64,000 nucleotides of DNA. Source: Plasmodiophora brassicae. Lineage: Eukaryota; Endomyxa: Phytomyxea; Phytomyxea; Plasmodiophorida. The DNA lies in contig CP145410.1 in NCBI GenBank assembly GCA_036867785.1, forward strand, positions 124,001 through 188,000. Direction: 5' to 3'. Numbering within the stretch: the stretch's first letter is position 1; every line of letters begins with the position of its first letter. A program made the translations under genes and the position numbers. Positions 33,990 to 47,974 of this stretch are shown here, piece by piece. The notes beneath the pieces were generated by a model. It was not told where the DNA came from and did not search any database. It saw nothing but the letters and a program-made list of their open reading frames with translations.

Positions 33990-36900
33990 ATGGTGCTCGC
34001 TGCTGACGATGGTGTCAGCCCGATCCCGCCGATGGCCGCATGCCCGAACATGGTGCCGGTCACGATTGCTGCCATCGTGTTCGGATGGTGGCTGGCGCCG
34101 ATCGCTGCGATCCTGGGCGTCCTCGAGATGACCACGAAAGGGTGGTTCGTGTCGCGCTACCAAGCCGCCGTGTGGATCAGCCAGGTCAAGGTCTGGCAGC
34201 TGGAACGGTACCCGCGCTCCTCCTTCATCTGGGCCATCACCCGCCTGCTCGACACGTACCACGCCGTCCAGTTCCCGTTCCGCACGCTGGACCCAGGCAA
34301 CCTGGGCGCCAGGAACACCCCGCGCACGCCAGGCGACTACATGGTCCTGTTCGACGGCGTCTTCGCCCTCTCGAACCACGATGCCGCCGCGCTGATCATG
34401 TCGGAGCGGCAGGCGCGTTGGGCGAATCTCGTTACGTTGCCGATCGCCGTCCCGCAAGTCCTCGATCCTCGAACGTTGATCTTCCTGTCGAGCCCGTCCG
34501 CGTCGCACGACCGCCAGCTGGCCGCCATCGCCTCGCTGCTGTCGTCACGCGTTCCTCGGGTCGCCCTGCTGGGCGACCGGTTCCGACGCTGGTCCAGCCA
34601 GCGACACGCCACCTGGGACCTGCTCGTCACGCGATTGACCGTCGACGTCCTGTTCAAAGCGGTTCTGGACATAGACCTGACGAACCACGAGCTGGATATG
34701 TGCAACGTATACAAGATGATGATCGGGCTGATTGGCCTGCCGGGGTCCCTGTATCGCGCCGTCTTCGACCTGCCGACGTACCCGATCATGTACGCGAGGG
34801 ACCTGCTGGCCACGGCGATAGAGACGCGGGCACCCAAGTCGATCTTGAGGGACCTGGCGGCCAGCGGTGCGTACCTGCCCAACGAACGCATCGCTCTGCA
34901 CGTCGTCGACATGGTCCTGTTCGCCGGTACCATCGGGACGGGCGCCGCGCTGGGCGCATGCCTGAAACGCCTGAACGAGAACGGCGACCGTGTCGGCATG
35001 TACCTGGCGAACCCGTTGCACTTCATCTACGAGAGCTTGCGCCTCGATCCGCCTGTCGGTGCGATCCACACGATCACGACCGAGGCGGCCACGCGAGTGC
35101 AGGTCAACGGCAGGCCAGTGTGCCTACCCGCAGGCACACAGCTGTGCGCCTCCATCGAGGACGCGAATCGCGACCCGAAGGTCTGGGGGTCGAACGCCAA
35201 CACCTTCGACATGCAGCGCGACTATAGCCGCCTCCTGACGTGGGACGGCCTGCAAGGCAATGGACCGAGAACCTGCCCTGGACAGTCGCTCTCCATTGCG
35301 ATCTGCACACAGGCGCTCAACGCCTACGTCCGTCGCGACAAGGCGATCACGTACAAGATTACGATCGCCAACGAGGACGTCCTGGCAGTGCCCTTGCTGA
35401 GCAAGTCGGTGTACGTGATCCTGGAGGGCGACGCGGGCACGTCGGACAAGATCCACGTGCCGGCGGCGTCGACGGCGACGTACAGGTCCACGGTCGACCT
35501 GGGCCGGGTGCTTCGCGTTCAGATCGGGTTCGCCGGCTGGGGCATGCTATCGCCGAGATGGTTCGTGAAGTCGGTGGACGTTCGTCGGCAGGACCCGGGG
35601 TCCACGTGGCGGTTCCCGGTGAACCAATGGCTCGGTGCCAGCTCGCCTGTGCTGTCCGCCCTCGAGGGCACGCCATCGCTGTTGACAGCGTCGAGGATTG
35701 AGAACAGGTTCCGGGACGAGGAGATGGCCGCTCGTCGACAGGCGTACCGTTTCGCCGACAAGCAGGCTCTGGTGGGGGAATGGGGTACGGCTCTGCCGGC
35801 GTCAGTTGCAACGACAGCGCTCGGGCGGGTCCCTTCGATTCCCTTGCAGGAGCGCCCGCCTTTGAACATGCTGTACTCGTCCGTGAAGGACCTGTTGCAT
35901 GACGTCGCGCGGCGTGCCCGCATGCTGGTCGACAAGATGACCACCCTGGACGACTATCGCCAGGAATGTCTCCGCGGCAGCGACGTCTTCCGAGATCAGG
36001 GCATTCTCCCCGCGTACCCGCTTCAGAACTGGCGAACAGATGAAGAGTTCGGCAGACAGCGCCTCGAAGGTTTGAACCCGATGACTATTCGCGTGGTGTC
36101 AAGTTTGCCAGAGTAGGTGACAGCAGGTCGCGCTTCTCCCGTGCTCTGACCTGCGCGAACAGATCATTCGGCGTTACGTCGGCGATGGTGGAACCGTTCT
36201 TACCTCCAAACCGGACGCTTGACCAGGAGCTGGACGCCAGGCACCTGTTCATGCTGGATCACGACTGCATCGAGGGGATGGACGGCGTGCACTTCGCCGG
36301 CGTCCGCTACCTGGGCCAGCGGCCGCGTCGGTTCCTGTCGGTGCCATACTGCCTGCTGCATGCCGACATGGCCAACGGGTACAAGCTGAGGCCAATCGCC
36401 ATCCAGCTGTCCCGTCAGCCGGGGTCCTTGGTGTACACGCCAGCGGATGGACCATTCGACTGGCTCATGGCGAAGCTCGTCGTCAACAACGCCGACTTTG
36501 TCGTTCACCAGTTCAAGTACCACGTACGTGTGTTTGGCAATGCTGGTCGAGCACCGTGCTCTAAATCTGCTATCAGGCGTTGACTTGTCATCTCGCACCC
36601 GAGGCGATTGTCTGCTCGCTGCAGAGGAACCTACCCAGTGTGCACCCGGTCTACAAGCTTCTGCGCCCGCATCTGAACGGGTTGGCGTTCATCAACAACC
36701 TCGCCCGGGGCTTGCTCTTTATCACCGACGACAAGTACCGGACGCCGCTGACAGTCATGGGTGACATCACGACAGTGGGAGCGACTGGCAATTCCAAGGT
36801 CGCCATCAGCGCGTACCGCTCGTATTCGTACGCGGAGACCGACTTCAAACGGGCCATGGGGAGCGCTGGCTTCACGAAGCCGTCCGGCGTCACCGAATTC

Positions 36901-37600
36901 GCGTTCTTTGACGACGGCCTGCTCGTCTACGAGTAACAATGGGTAAAGTGAAGGCTGAACAGCAAAGTCTTACGTTGAGCACAGGGCCATTGAGGAATAC
37001 GTCGGCGACATGATCGGCCTGTGGTACACGGACGACAAAAGCGTGACGGGTGACGAGGACCTTCAGCGCTTCTACGACGAGTTGGCCAGCGTCGGCCAGC
37101 TTCGAGGTGTGCCAAACATCACAAGGGGAGTCGTGCCGCTCCGAGAGTTCTGCGTCACGTGCATCTTCACGGCTAGTGCCTTGCACGCGGCACTGAACTT
37201 CTCCCAGATCGACTACGCTGGCATCGTCTGCAACTAGTACGTCGCATGCAAACCTGGTCGACGCGCGACTGACTCGTTCAATAGCCCGGCAGCCTTGTTC
37301 CGAGCGCCGCCTCTAGAGAAAGGCGTTGTCGATGAGCAATTCATCCTGGATATGCTGCCGCGGGGCGAAGGCTTTCTGACGCAGATCGGTCTGATGTCGT
37401 TTCTCTGCCAGAAAACGACGGACCTGCTGGGACGTTTCCGGTACCCGACGTTCACCGATTCTGCGAGCCTGGCCGCGATCGCCAAGTTCAACGAACGGCT
37501 GCAGAGGGTCGAGTCGATCATCACGGAGCGCAACGCGAAACGTGCTCTTCCGTATCTATACCTGCTGCCGTCTCGTATCCCAAACTCGACGGCCATCTGA
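33990..37600 (+). CDS. Cytochrome P450-PLAT-lipoxygenase fusion (oxylipin synthase)
   Basis: Five exons (33990..36112, 36163..36523, 36577..36932, 36985..37236, 37285..37600) join in frame to 1135 residues. Residues 1-450 are P450-like: an N-terminal hydrophobic helix, an I-helix region AGTIGTG, the ExxR motif in FIYESLRLDPPVG near 346 and the haem Cys in GNGPRTCPGQ near 429. The style is CYP74-like. Residues 455-555 are a PLAT/LH2 beta-sandwich (SKSVYVILEGDAGTSDKIHV, WRFPVNQWLG). The rest is lipoxygenase: LQNWRTDEEFGRQRLEGLNP, iron ligands His/His in HQFKYH, His/Asn in HAALN and the terminal Ile in RIPNSTAI. All five LOX iron ligands are present. LOX would make a fatty-acid hydroperoxide and the P450 would rearrange it to an allene oxide, epoxyalcohol or similar. 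Exon 1 crosses the P450-PLAT-LOX junctions without an intron, so this is not two merged genes. Confidence 0.92.
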
Positions 37601-37620
37601 TGCATCGCCAATCAATACAT

Positions 37621-37835
37621 TCACGAGTGTCGGAAGAGTTTCAGGCCGAGCCAGTTGACGTAGACGGTTGAGGCGAGCACCGGGGCGCACAGCGGCACGA
37701 GCAGCGAATAATAATGGTCGTCCCGCAGCCAGTCCAGCGCCGAATGGTTCATAACGGGCATGAACTTCGATACGACGACGGCGTAAATCACGACCGTCCA
37801 CACGACCAGCGCCAGCAGCAGTAGCAGGTACCTGC
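37621..37835 (-). CDS. PIGY: PIG-Y, GPI-GlcNAc transferase subunit (3' exon)
   Basis: The minus-strand exon encodes two membrane helices: YLLLLLALVVWTVVIYAVVV and, after DDHYYSLLVPLCAPVLA, the segment STVYVNWLGLKLFRHS at the C-terminus. The ending FYSLLLP...W.GIKLFRH is the signature of PIG-Y, the roughly 70-residue subunit of the ER complex that starts GPI-anchor synthesis. An acceptor AG sits near 37836, so a short 5' exon with the ATG lies further right; I could not fix it. The gene ends 20 bases from the lipoxygenase stop in tail-to-tail layout. Confidence 0.75.
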
Positions 37836-37839
37836 CTGC

Positions 37840-40800
37840 AGATCAGAATCGCCGATCCCGCGACCGTCGCAGGCAGGCCGCACACACCCACACAGGACGA
37901 CACGCATCCGCGACACCCTCGGCTGCTCCACAACGTGCGGATCCATCCCGCGGCCGGCGGCGCACCCCGATCTCCCAAATGACAGTCCGGGCCTGGCAGT
38001 GACACCGACCGACACGCGCGTGCTGCACAAAAAAGGTAACACGTCTGCCCTGGCAGAGCCATGGTTCATGACTCGGGTGGGATGGGTTCTGTCTGTCGGC
38101 TGCTCGACGAGTGTGCAGCTTCATTTTGGAAATCGTGTTGGGGACGACAAGACAGGGTGGGCGGCGTCGTTGCCGCACGAGATGGGCGAGCCGGTGTCCT
38201 GCGTGAGGCGACGGATTGCACGCTGGATGCTGTGCGAAGGCAGCGCTGGACGCGTGGTCCATGAGTTGCACGCGGCAGCGACTGGGCAGTTGCCCTGGGT
38301 GACGCTGCACATCGACCTGATGCTCATGCTGGAGTTCGACGCCCACCTGGTCGGAACCGCTGAACCAAAAGGAGATTTGGTGCTAATGGCGTCTGGAATT
38401 GCAGGGACATCTATTGTGGGCGAAATTTCCGGAGCTTCGTGACGAGTTTGAATTCGTTGCCAAGAAGTTTCTGCTTTCCTCACTGTTTGGCGGGTCGCCA
38501 ACCAGCGGAGATGATACCGTCGAGCAGTGCCAGATTGTTCTTCGCGTCACTACTCACCCCGCCCTGCCTATGTGACTCCAATACTGTAACATTTTCTGGT
38601 AAGGATACTGATCGTGCTCCACGATAACGTAGATCGAGGACTTATAGCGAGAGAGAAACGGGCAGTGCCCTAGTTGCATTCAGAGGTCTTGTCATCAGTT
38701 GCGGGTCGTCCGTCGATATATGGTACTGCAGTCTTGAGCTTCCAGAGGCTTTAACTGAATGTCCACACGCTTCTTATGGTCAGCTCTGCTGGGTCTTCAC
38801 AATGTTACCCAGTCGCCGGGACTATGAGGACCCAAACGATTTCTATCATCCTGAGCGCCGCTGAAACCATCACGCGTGACGCGTTTGGAATGCGGAACCA
38901 GTTCAGCGTATTAGTATGTATTTGGTCTAGACGTTTCTGATTATGGGCATTTAGAACATGCGACCTGGTTGTTACACATGAGCACGTTGAGCGCTTCGCA
39001 GTTGGTCATCTCGTTCAGGGTATAGGAGCTCTGTCGATCAGCGATATTCCTGAATGGAAAACCTATGCGTGCTTTGGTCAACCAAAGAATGGTTAGCTTG
39101 TTGCTCCTTCCCCAATGCAGTCAGGTTAAAATTGGGCTGGGACAATAGGAACCTTCCAGAGATTTGTGTCCCGGCTTCAGATACAAGTTGTCCATATTGA
39201 TCTGTCGACAAGCTTGCAGTTTGCTATTGAGTCGCCGAGACGTGGTCTGCCATCGGAACAAAACAGTCGTGGGTGTCCTCCATCGATGAAGTTGAAGTCG
39301 TACTGGAGGGAGGTAATCGTAGTGAATCGTCGATGAACACAAATATTGGATATTAAATCGTGCGAGGCTGGTAGATTCTCGATGGTCTAGTTGAACCAGC
39401 ACCAACCGTGGCGACGAGTCCGAAGACCCAACAAGCTCGACAATGGGCAATTACTTACGAAATTCTTCGCGAGTTCGGGCGTAGGCCCGACGCTAGGTTT
39501 TCGTGACTTGCTTCTAACGGTTTACTGATTGTCTAGGAGGCGTGGTTGCACACGAACTCTACGACAAAGCGAAATTGATGCTGCTTTTAAGCCTCGTTTC
39601 GCTTCCGTCGTTTCGATGTCTTGCCCCTGAAGGCACATCACGTGATCCGACGCTGTCGGTTATGATCGCACATTCCGTCGACACCGTCTCGGATCTCAGG
39701 TGACTTCGCCCAGGGATGTTGAAGTTCGAGACCGAGTGTATTGGAAACGGGTATCAAGTTCGGCATCTGTGGACTACAGCGTGACCGGGTCGGAAGGGTC
39801 CTGGAAGTTCTCTGGCGACGACGAGAACGAGTCTGAAGCCATTTCACTGTTGTTTCTTGCGGATGATCCACAGCTATCAGATTTGGTGAGCAGGTTGGTG
39901 CATGGATGTAAACGTCGCATTTGAATGGTTCCTCGAGGTGAACTGGGCATATGAGATGTACCCGTCCCGGCTGAGATTGTCCTTGTTCTGTTCCGCCAAC
40001 CCGGCGGCCGTCGTTCCTCCAGGATCGCTTCTCCTCACTCAAGGAAACTGTCTCGGCAAGCCATCCCAGCTGCGCCAGCTAAAGTCTGCCAAGTCGCGAT
40101 CCTGTTTCACGTGGTCTCTATGCCCTGCAGCACTGCTCGGCAAAACCGGTCACCGTTCCAGTGATCTGATCAAATGCCTCAAGTAAGGTCGCATTGTACA
40201 GGTAGCTGGAGCACCTCCGCATTGCTTACGACGAGTCCAGCTTTTACGAAGGTGTCGTCAGTGGCCCGAGTAACACCAACGGAGACGATGAAGTCGATTC
40301 AGTTCTGTGTGGTTCCGAGCCAACGGGTTCTAACAGGAGCGCATCTGCCCAACTGATAAGCCGACAGCTCTGTCACGTAGGGCAATCGCCTCGTTTCAAG
40401 TGAATGATTGTAGGCTGAACGTCAACACTAGTTCCTCGATGTGTGTCGGTCCGTCTCAGTAAGGTAGACATACGGCTTTAAAGGTAGGTCGCGAACTGGT
40501 TAACTGTGGTGCAGGTTTGGACAGGAGTGTCGCCGGTTGATCAAATCATTCTTCTTGGTGTGCCGGTGCCAAGCGCAGTATCCGATGTCGGTGACGCGTC
40601 TTCTCAAATCCACTGTAACCCGTTGAAGGCGTAGCAGGTGGTACCTCGGCGTCCTGATTCGTTTCGCTCGTGCGCACGCTCGCCTGCACCTGCGTTCCAC
40701 TGTTGAAATTGTCGACGTCCTCGTTGGAATCATGGCAATGGAGGAGACGCGCGTCGCTCTGGACCCGATGGCACCGACCGTGTTGCAATTCCAGCGAAAC

Positions 40801-41138
40801 GAAAGTAGGCCATACGCTCTCAGCGCGGGATCATGCTATGACGGGCGGACCGTAAGATCGCAAACGTGTTGGCGAATACCCAATCTCCAGCGCGTGTTTG
40901 AACAGGTAACGTCAAGGTTCCTCAGCTTCTATGCGCACGTCCTGGAAGCCATCCGGAAGTTCGATGTTTCGCAGGGTCCTTAACCGTGACGACTATGGAT
41001 GAATCGACGTCCAGGGCAGTCGCTCACAGGGCCGTGTATCACTGCTGTTATATTATTATGATGATGAGCTATGTAGAGGGAGATGCTGCATGAATAGACG
41101 GGTAAATAATGGACCCGGCCCCCCTGTGTTCCCGAGCG
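37840..41138. other. Gene-poor 3.3-kb stretch
   Basis: The left part should hold the 5' exon and promoter of PIG-Y. A plus-strand frame of 147 codons ending at 38442 (RRRIARWMLCEGSAGRVVHE, then LPWVTLHIDLMLMLEFDAHL) might be a real gene but matches nothing I know. From 38600 to 41100 the sequence is less GC-rich, stops are frequent in all frames, and I find no gene, RNA or clear repeat. It could hold an eroded gene or a noncoding RNA. Confidence 0.5.
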
Positions 41139-42209
41139 TCAAAGCATCAGCATGATGCGCTCGCGAATCAGAGGCAGGTCGTCACCAATCAACGACGGGT
41201 AGTTGGTGAGCGCAGCGAGAAGATCGAGAAGGCCGACCGACGACGACGACTGTTCGTCGCTGAGCACCGGTCGCTCCCCATAGCGGACCTGCTCGACGAC
41301 CCGCAGGACGATCTGTCTCAGGTGCTGTTCCAGCCCAGTCATCACCGCGGCGACCGCCTCGTCCGACACGTGCTTCAGACCCGCTTCGCGCGCTCGTCTT
41401 TGCACAGCGAGACGAACCTCCGCATGGTCGTTCGCATCGCACGGGTCCGCCGGCCCACGTCGCCGGTGCAGGAAATCCTTGTCCAGGCCCGGTGCACCGA
41501 CATGTCGCATCACCTGGTGCGGGACCTCCGCTGCACTCGTCGACGACGGTGTCGACGGTTGCAGGAACGGCGGCATCGTCAACCTCTGCAGGAACGGGCT
41601 GAACACGGGCTCGGCCGGCTTCTTCTTCTTCGCCGGCCGTGACATCGCCTTCGCCTGCAGCGACCCGCCAGGCGACATCACCAGCGGCGATGCCGATCCA
41701 GGCGGCGCCGTCGGCGACGACTTTGCTGCCAGCACCCTATCAGACAATTGCCCTTTGTCCATGACGTCATCGCCGAACGGAGACGCCTTGGGCGGCGCCG
41801 GTGGCGGTTTAACGCGTCTGGGCGGAGGCACCTCGGTGCTGGCAGCGTTGTACAGGATGGTGAGGAAGAAATCGTTATGCAGTGCCATGTGGTCGAGGCC
41901 GACAGTGTCCAGGACGATCTCGAGGAGTTCGTCCCTGGAGATCTTGGCGGTCAGGTATTGCTCGACGGCGACCCAGTAGTCCGACGCCCTCTCGCCCAGC
42001 ACATCATCGAGCCGTCGTTTCCTTTCCATCAAATCCAGTCGTCGGACGGCTTTCACCATTTGTGGAGCCTTGGACGGCGCCGGCGCTGTCGTCGCCACCG
42101 TGGCCGTCGTCTCCGACGGTGTCGGCGACATGGCCGACGCTGGCTGGCCCGCCGTCGGCGACACGAGCCCGATGGGCGTCGTCGGCGCCGGATTTATATC
42201 CAGCTCCAT
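41139..42209 (-). CDS. TADA1: TADA1/Hfi1, SAGA coactivator subunit
   Basis: A single exon of 356 residues from the ATG at 42209, near human TADA1 at 335. After a Pro/Thr-rich start, the SAGA-Tad1 domain reads RLDLMERKRRLDDVLGERAS, then DYWVAVEQYLTAKISRDELL and LHNDFFLTILYNA, the phrase by which Ada1 proteins are recognised. A proline-rich middle follows. The C-terminal helical part (AVAAVMTGLEQHLRQIVLRV) would form the histone fold that pairs with a TAF12-type partner. It serves the SAGA histone-acetyltransferase complex in the nucleus. Absence of introns is notable. Confidence 0.87.
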   Translation of the reverse strand: MELDINPAPTTPIGLVSPTAGQPASAMSPTPSETTATVATTAPAPSKAPQMVKAVRRLDLMERKRRLDDVLGERASDYWVAVEQYLTAKISRDELLEIVLDTVGLDHMALHNDFFLTILYNAASTEVPPPRRVKPPPAPPKASPFGDDVMDKGQLSDRVLAAKSSPTAPPGSASPLVMSPGGSLQAKAMSRPAKKKKPAEPVFSPFLQRLTMPPFLQPSTPSSTSAAEVPHQVMRHVGAPGLDKDFLHRRRGPADPCDANDHAEVRLAVQRRAREAGLKHVSDEAVAAVMTGLEQHLRQIVLRVVEQVRYGERPVLSDEQSSSSVGLLDLLAALTNYPSLIGDDLPLIRERIMLML

Positions 42210-42409
42210 GGCCGGCTACCGGCCACGCCCACGCCGCCGTAGTCGGTGATACAGTCCCGTCACCACACGCAGCCGCGACGATGGCGTCCCCGACCTGCGC
42301 AGATCCGCAGCGGCTGCGCGAACAACGATCGACACCTTCCCGACACCCCCCGACGCTCGCCGACAACACCCATACACATAGCGCAATTGACAAGGTTTGT
42401 TATTGCTAG

Positions 42410-44628
42410 TTACGCTTTGACGACGATGCGGTTGGACGCCTGCTGCTGCTTATGCTGTTTCTTCTTCTTGGCCGGTTGCTGACTCTGCGACGGCTCGGGC
42501 ACGCTGCTGCTGCTGCTGTTGTTGTTGCGATGACGCTTCTTGTTGGAGGGCTTCGAGGATGACTGGGCGGGTGCCTCTGCTGGTTTCTTCTGCTTGCCCT
42601 GGGTCGGTTTCTGTTTCGGGGTCGATGGCTTCGTTTTAGGAACAGAGGCGTCCGCACCCGGTTTCTGGTCCGGCTTGGCCCGCTTCTTGGATTTGCCCTT
42701 TTTCCCAGTGGGTTTCGCTTCCGGTTTCGGTCGAGGTTGTGCATCCTGCGGTGACCGCCATGACATTGTGATGGCGTCCAGGGTGAAGACGGGTTTCGGT
42801 TTCAGCAAATCCGCCGTCATCGTCGACAGGTTCTTCAGGGCACGGATCGGCTCCCTGAGCTTCGTTATCGATTCCCTGCACGGCACGGAACAATCAGCGA
42901 GCCATGTATCGACACATCCGGGGCAACGTACTTGATAGATATCTGCTGATCGCGCTCCTTAGCCTCTCTCAACAGCTCCTGGTAGTGCGCGGCAGTCCCC
43001 TCGAGCTTCTTCAACTGCTGCGAGACGTCCGCACTGAACGACGTAACGAACGAGTTGAACTGCTCCTTCTTGGCAGCGAGGTCACTCCGCTGGTCAGACG
43101 GTTGACCGGTCGGAACAAATATGCCAAGTTCCTGAATCCAAACATCACGACGGTGAATACACACAGGAGGCCGTTCATCGATACACCACCCGTCTACCGT
43201 CTTCTGTAGCCCAGGCGCTTTGTTCGCGACGGAGATGAAGGCCGAGATGAGGCACTCAGCGAACGCAATGTCCTTGGCAGTCTGAAGCATTCTACCGCGT
43301 TTCCACGTCGACAGAATGAACGGCCACAGATTTGTGAAGGCGTTTCTACAGGCTTCCGCGCCAGCACCCCGGGCGGCATTGTGCAGCACTCGCAATAGAC
43401 CCGTCCAGGCATGGTCTGTTACTGCACCTGCGGACGCTCAGCAATGCAACACAACAGAATTGGGTTGTAAACCCCCGACCTTTCGTTTTAGGATCTTCCA
43501 GCGCCGGCAGCAGAACCGACGTGAATACGTCGAGATAGTCGTCACACGCGGACTCTCCCTTCATCATTTTCGGCCCCTGCTCTGACCATATCGTGCTGAA
43601 GTGCTCGGCAACCTGTGCCAGATCCGTCGACGCGGTCCAGCTTCTCTTGAAGCTTTCAACTAGGGCCTAGTCAAACACCCATCAGCACACACGCCGACAC
43701 GTCCATGAAACGGGGGGGCGAACCCGGCTGAGATCGTCGAGAGACTGCTTGTTGGTGAAACACAGCTTCAAAGTTCTTGCACGGGCGAGCACGAACTTCA
43801 CATCTTCCTTCGTGAGCAACATGGTAACCATCAGCATCCGCCGGAACTGCTCAACAAGTAATCGATGCTTCTCCAGGTCGTTCTTGAAGGACGGTTGCTT
43901 CAGCATTGCCGGCAAGTGTTCGCGCAAGAACGCGACCTGCTGACTGCGAGTCGCAGGAGTCGTCTCTTTACGTACACAGTTCAGCAAATACGGCTATCGT
44001 TAACCACTCGTAAACATACGCGCGTTTGTGATCATGTCGACCAGCGGGACGATCGATGCCGCGAAATCAACGCGCATCGTTCCAGCGAACGAAGCATGAA
44101 CAGCTTTGAGCTCTGCACAGCAAACATCAGAGACGACGACAACGAACTGGACAGAGCCGCGTGTGTATACCCTGGACGTCCTCGGCACATAGCAATTGGG
44201 CCAGAACGTCGGAAATGCGTCCGACAAGGCTGCGCGACTTCTCGCAAACGCGTTGCAGGCCTTTGATTGCAGAGATTCGTACGATCGACTGGACGCATTA
44301 TTCAGCCTGGGACTGGGCAGGTGCGCGAAATCGCGCGCGTGCTCACCTCGGTGTCCTCGCACAGGTCGAACAGGGCATTGATAGCCGTCTCCGACGGGTT
44401 GTAATGGAGGAACGTCGGAATCTCCGTCGCCAGCAGGTTCCTGACTTTCACATCCTCGCTGCCGACCGCCGACACCAGCGCGTCCAGCGCCGACTTCGCG
44501 TCGGCGGACGCCGCCGACCCCGCCGACTCCACGTCCTTCAGCTGCTCCAGCGCCGCATAGATCCGCTCGACGTTGTCCGCACCACCGCTGGTCTTCGCCG
44601 CCGCCGCCGCCGCCTTCTTCACTGCCAT
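42410..44628 (-). CDS. API5: API5-like HEAT/ARM repeat nuclear protein
   Basis: The ATG at 44628 opens MAVKKAAAAAAKTSGGADN. Exon 1 (44347..44628) holds RNLLATEIPTFLHYNPSETA and ALFDLCEDTE, which line up with the API5 segment around AINAQLDLCEDEDVS. Exon 2 (44171..44288) reads IVRISAIKGLQRVCEKSRSL. Later exons carry SQQVAFLREHLPAMLKQPSF, EACRNAFTNLWPFILSTW and a coiled coil QLKKLEGTAAHYQELLREAK. The last exon has NLSTMTADLLKPKPVFTLDA and TMSWRSPQ, matching the API5 end, then a long Lys/Gln/Ser-rich tail with KKKKQHKQQQ as a probable nuclear signal. API5 proteins act in nuclear mRNA export and cell survival. About eight exons; middle joins were not all fixed. Confidence 0.82.
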
Positions 44629-44883
44629 CGCCAGCTCCTGATCGAGCTGCAACCAACAACGCGGACGACGGACGGGTAACGTGCCGACGGCACTCTGCTG
44701 GGCGAGGCAGTTCGCGCACAATCGACCGGACTTTTCAACACCGTGCGTCCTTTGTTTTTTGGTGAAGCTGCTGCCGCCTGCCGACAGGTGCCGAATGCAG
44801 CAATGGCCAACGAATGGTATTATCAAGGAAACGGGTGACAATGACCGGCGATTTATGATGGCAGACGTTGACGGGGAGGACGG

Positions 44884-46847
<1,964 letters not shown>

Positions 46848-47700
46848 ATGGCGCACGCGCAGGCGACGTTCCAGCGGTTCGAGTCGTCGTACCATGACCT
46901 GGGCAAGTCGCTCAGCCGACACATCTCCAATATTCCGTCAGCGCGAGGAGGTACGCGACGTGTCGCCGATGTCAGGAGGTCCAAACGGGTAATCTCCTGC
47001 TCGCAGATGACCTGGCCAGGGAAATCCGATCCGCCGAAGCAGACGTTGCTGCCATGGGCGCTCTTGTAGGACGTCTGTCCTACGATTTCCGATGGCCGGA
47101 CTAACTGTATGATGCAGATCAACCAAATCGATCGGGATATGGCGCAGTTCCCATTCCACCTGAAGACGAAATACGACCCGCTCGTCCGGCGATTGAAAGC
47201 GGCGTTTAACGGCCAGCAACAAGACCTGAAGAGGGTTACTGATTCGCAGCGCCATCGATCACCGGTAGACCAGGTTCGATGAACGGCTTGCTGCACAATC
47301 CATTATGTACCGGCTAAAATGATGGTTCAGCAACGTGCTCAGATCCTGTCCAACCGGGCCAGTTCGAACAGGATCGATGAATCGCTGACTGGCATCATGC
47401 GCACCAATGCCGAATCGGAAGAGATCGGCGCCAGCGTTGCGGTTCGCCTGCGGGAACAACGGGAGCAGTTGCTCCGCGCGCGGGACGATATCGATTCTGT
47501 TGACGTTGTCGTCAACCAAGCCAAAACCATCATGTCTAGAATGGGTAATTCGTGCTACTGCTGGGAAGGGCTTGGTAGGCGAGTGACTCCAATCAGGTCG
47601 TCGTGTTGTCACCGACAAGCTGATTCAGGGTTTGATCATCATCCTGGAGCTGGGCATTATCGGCGTCATCGTTTACATGAAATGGCTACGACCGTATTGA
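46848..47700 (+). CDS. VTI1: VTI1-type Qb-SNARE
   Basis: The ATG at 46848 starts AHAQATFQRFESSYHDLGKS, the N-terminal helix of the VTI1 Habc-like domain. Further exons hold RDMAQFPFHLKTKYDPLVRR and LKAAFNGQQQDLKRVTD. The SNARE motif runs from SNRIDESLTGIMRTNAESEE through IGASVAVRLREQREQLLRAR to VNQAKTIMSRM, with the central Gln layer expected near the ID..L heptads. The last exon gives the tail anchor LIIILELGIIGVIVYMKW. VTI1 works in Golgi, endosome and vacuole fusion. About five exons; joins in the first third are approximate. Confidence 0.85.
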
Positions 47701-47974
47701 CGAGTGACCGCACACAAACGTTTACGTTTCGTCTTAATATACGTGGCCATTGTACTGGACCTGTACCCAGTCTCCGTAGCATGATGCGGTGAGCCGTAAC
47801 GTCGCTGCCGCGCGCACCCTTGGAACGAGTTCCTTACACGTCGACTTGACTCGATTCGTGAATGGAGTCGGGACCTTGTCGACTCGGACGACGCAGGTCA
47901 CCCGGCGAAGTCCACTTGGCCGTCTTAAGGCCACTGACCGTAAAGGCAGTTTTTCGCGCGGAATCCTCGGCAGA

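Noticed and set aside
34040-35227. A 395-codon plus-strand frame inside the P450 exon
   Set aside because: It is an Arg/Pro-rich shadow of the P450 frame and carries none of the P450 motifs.
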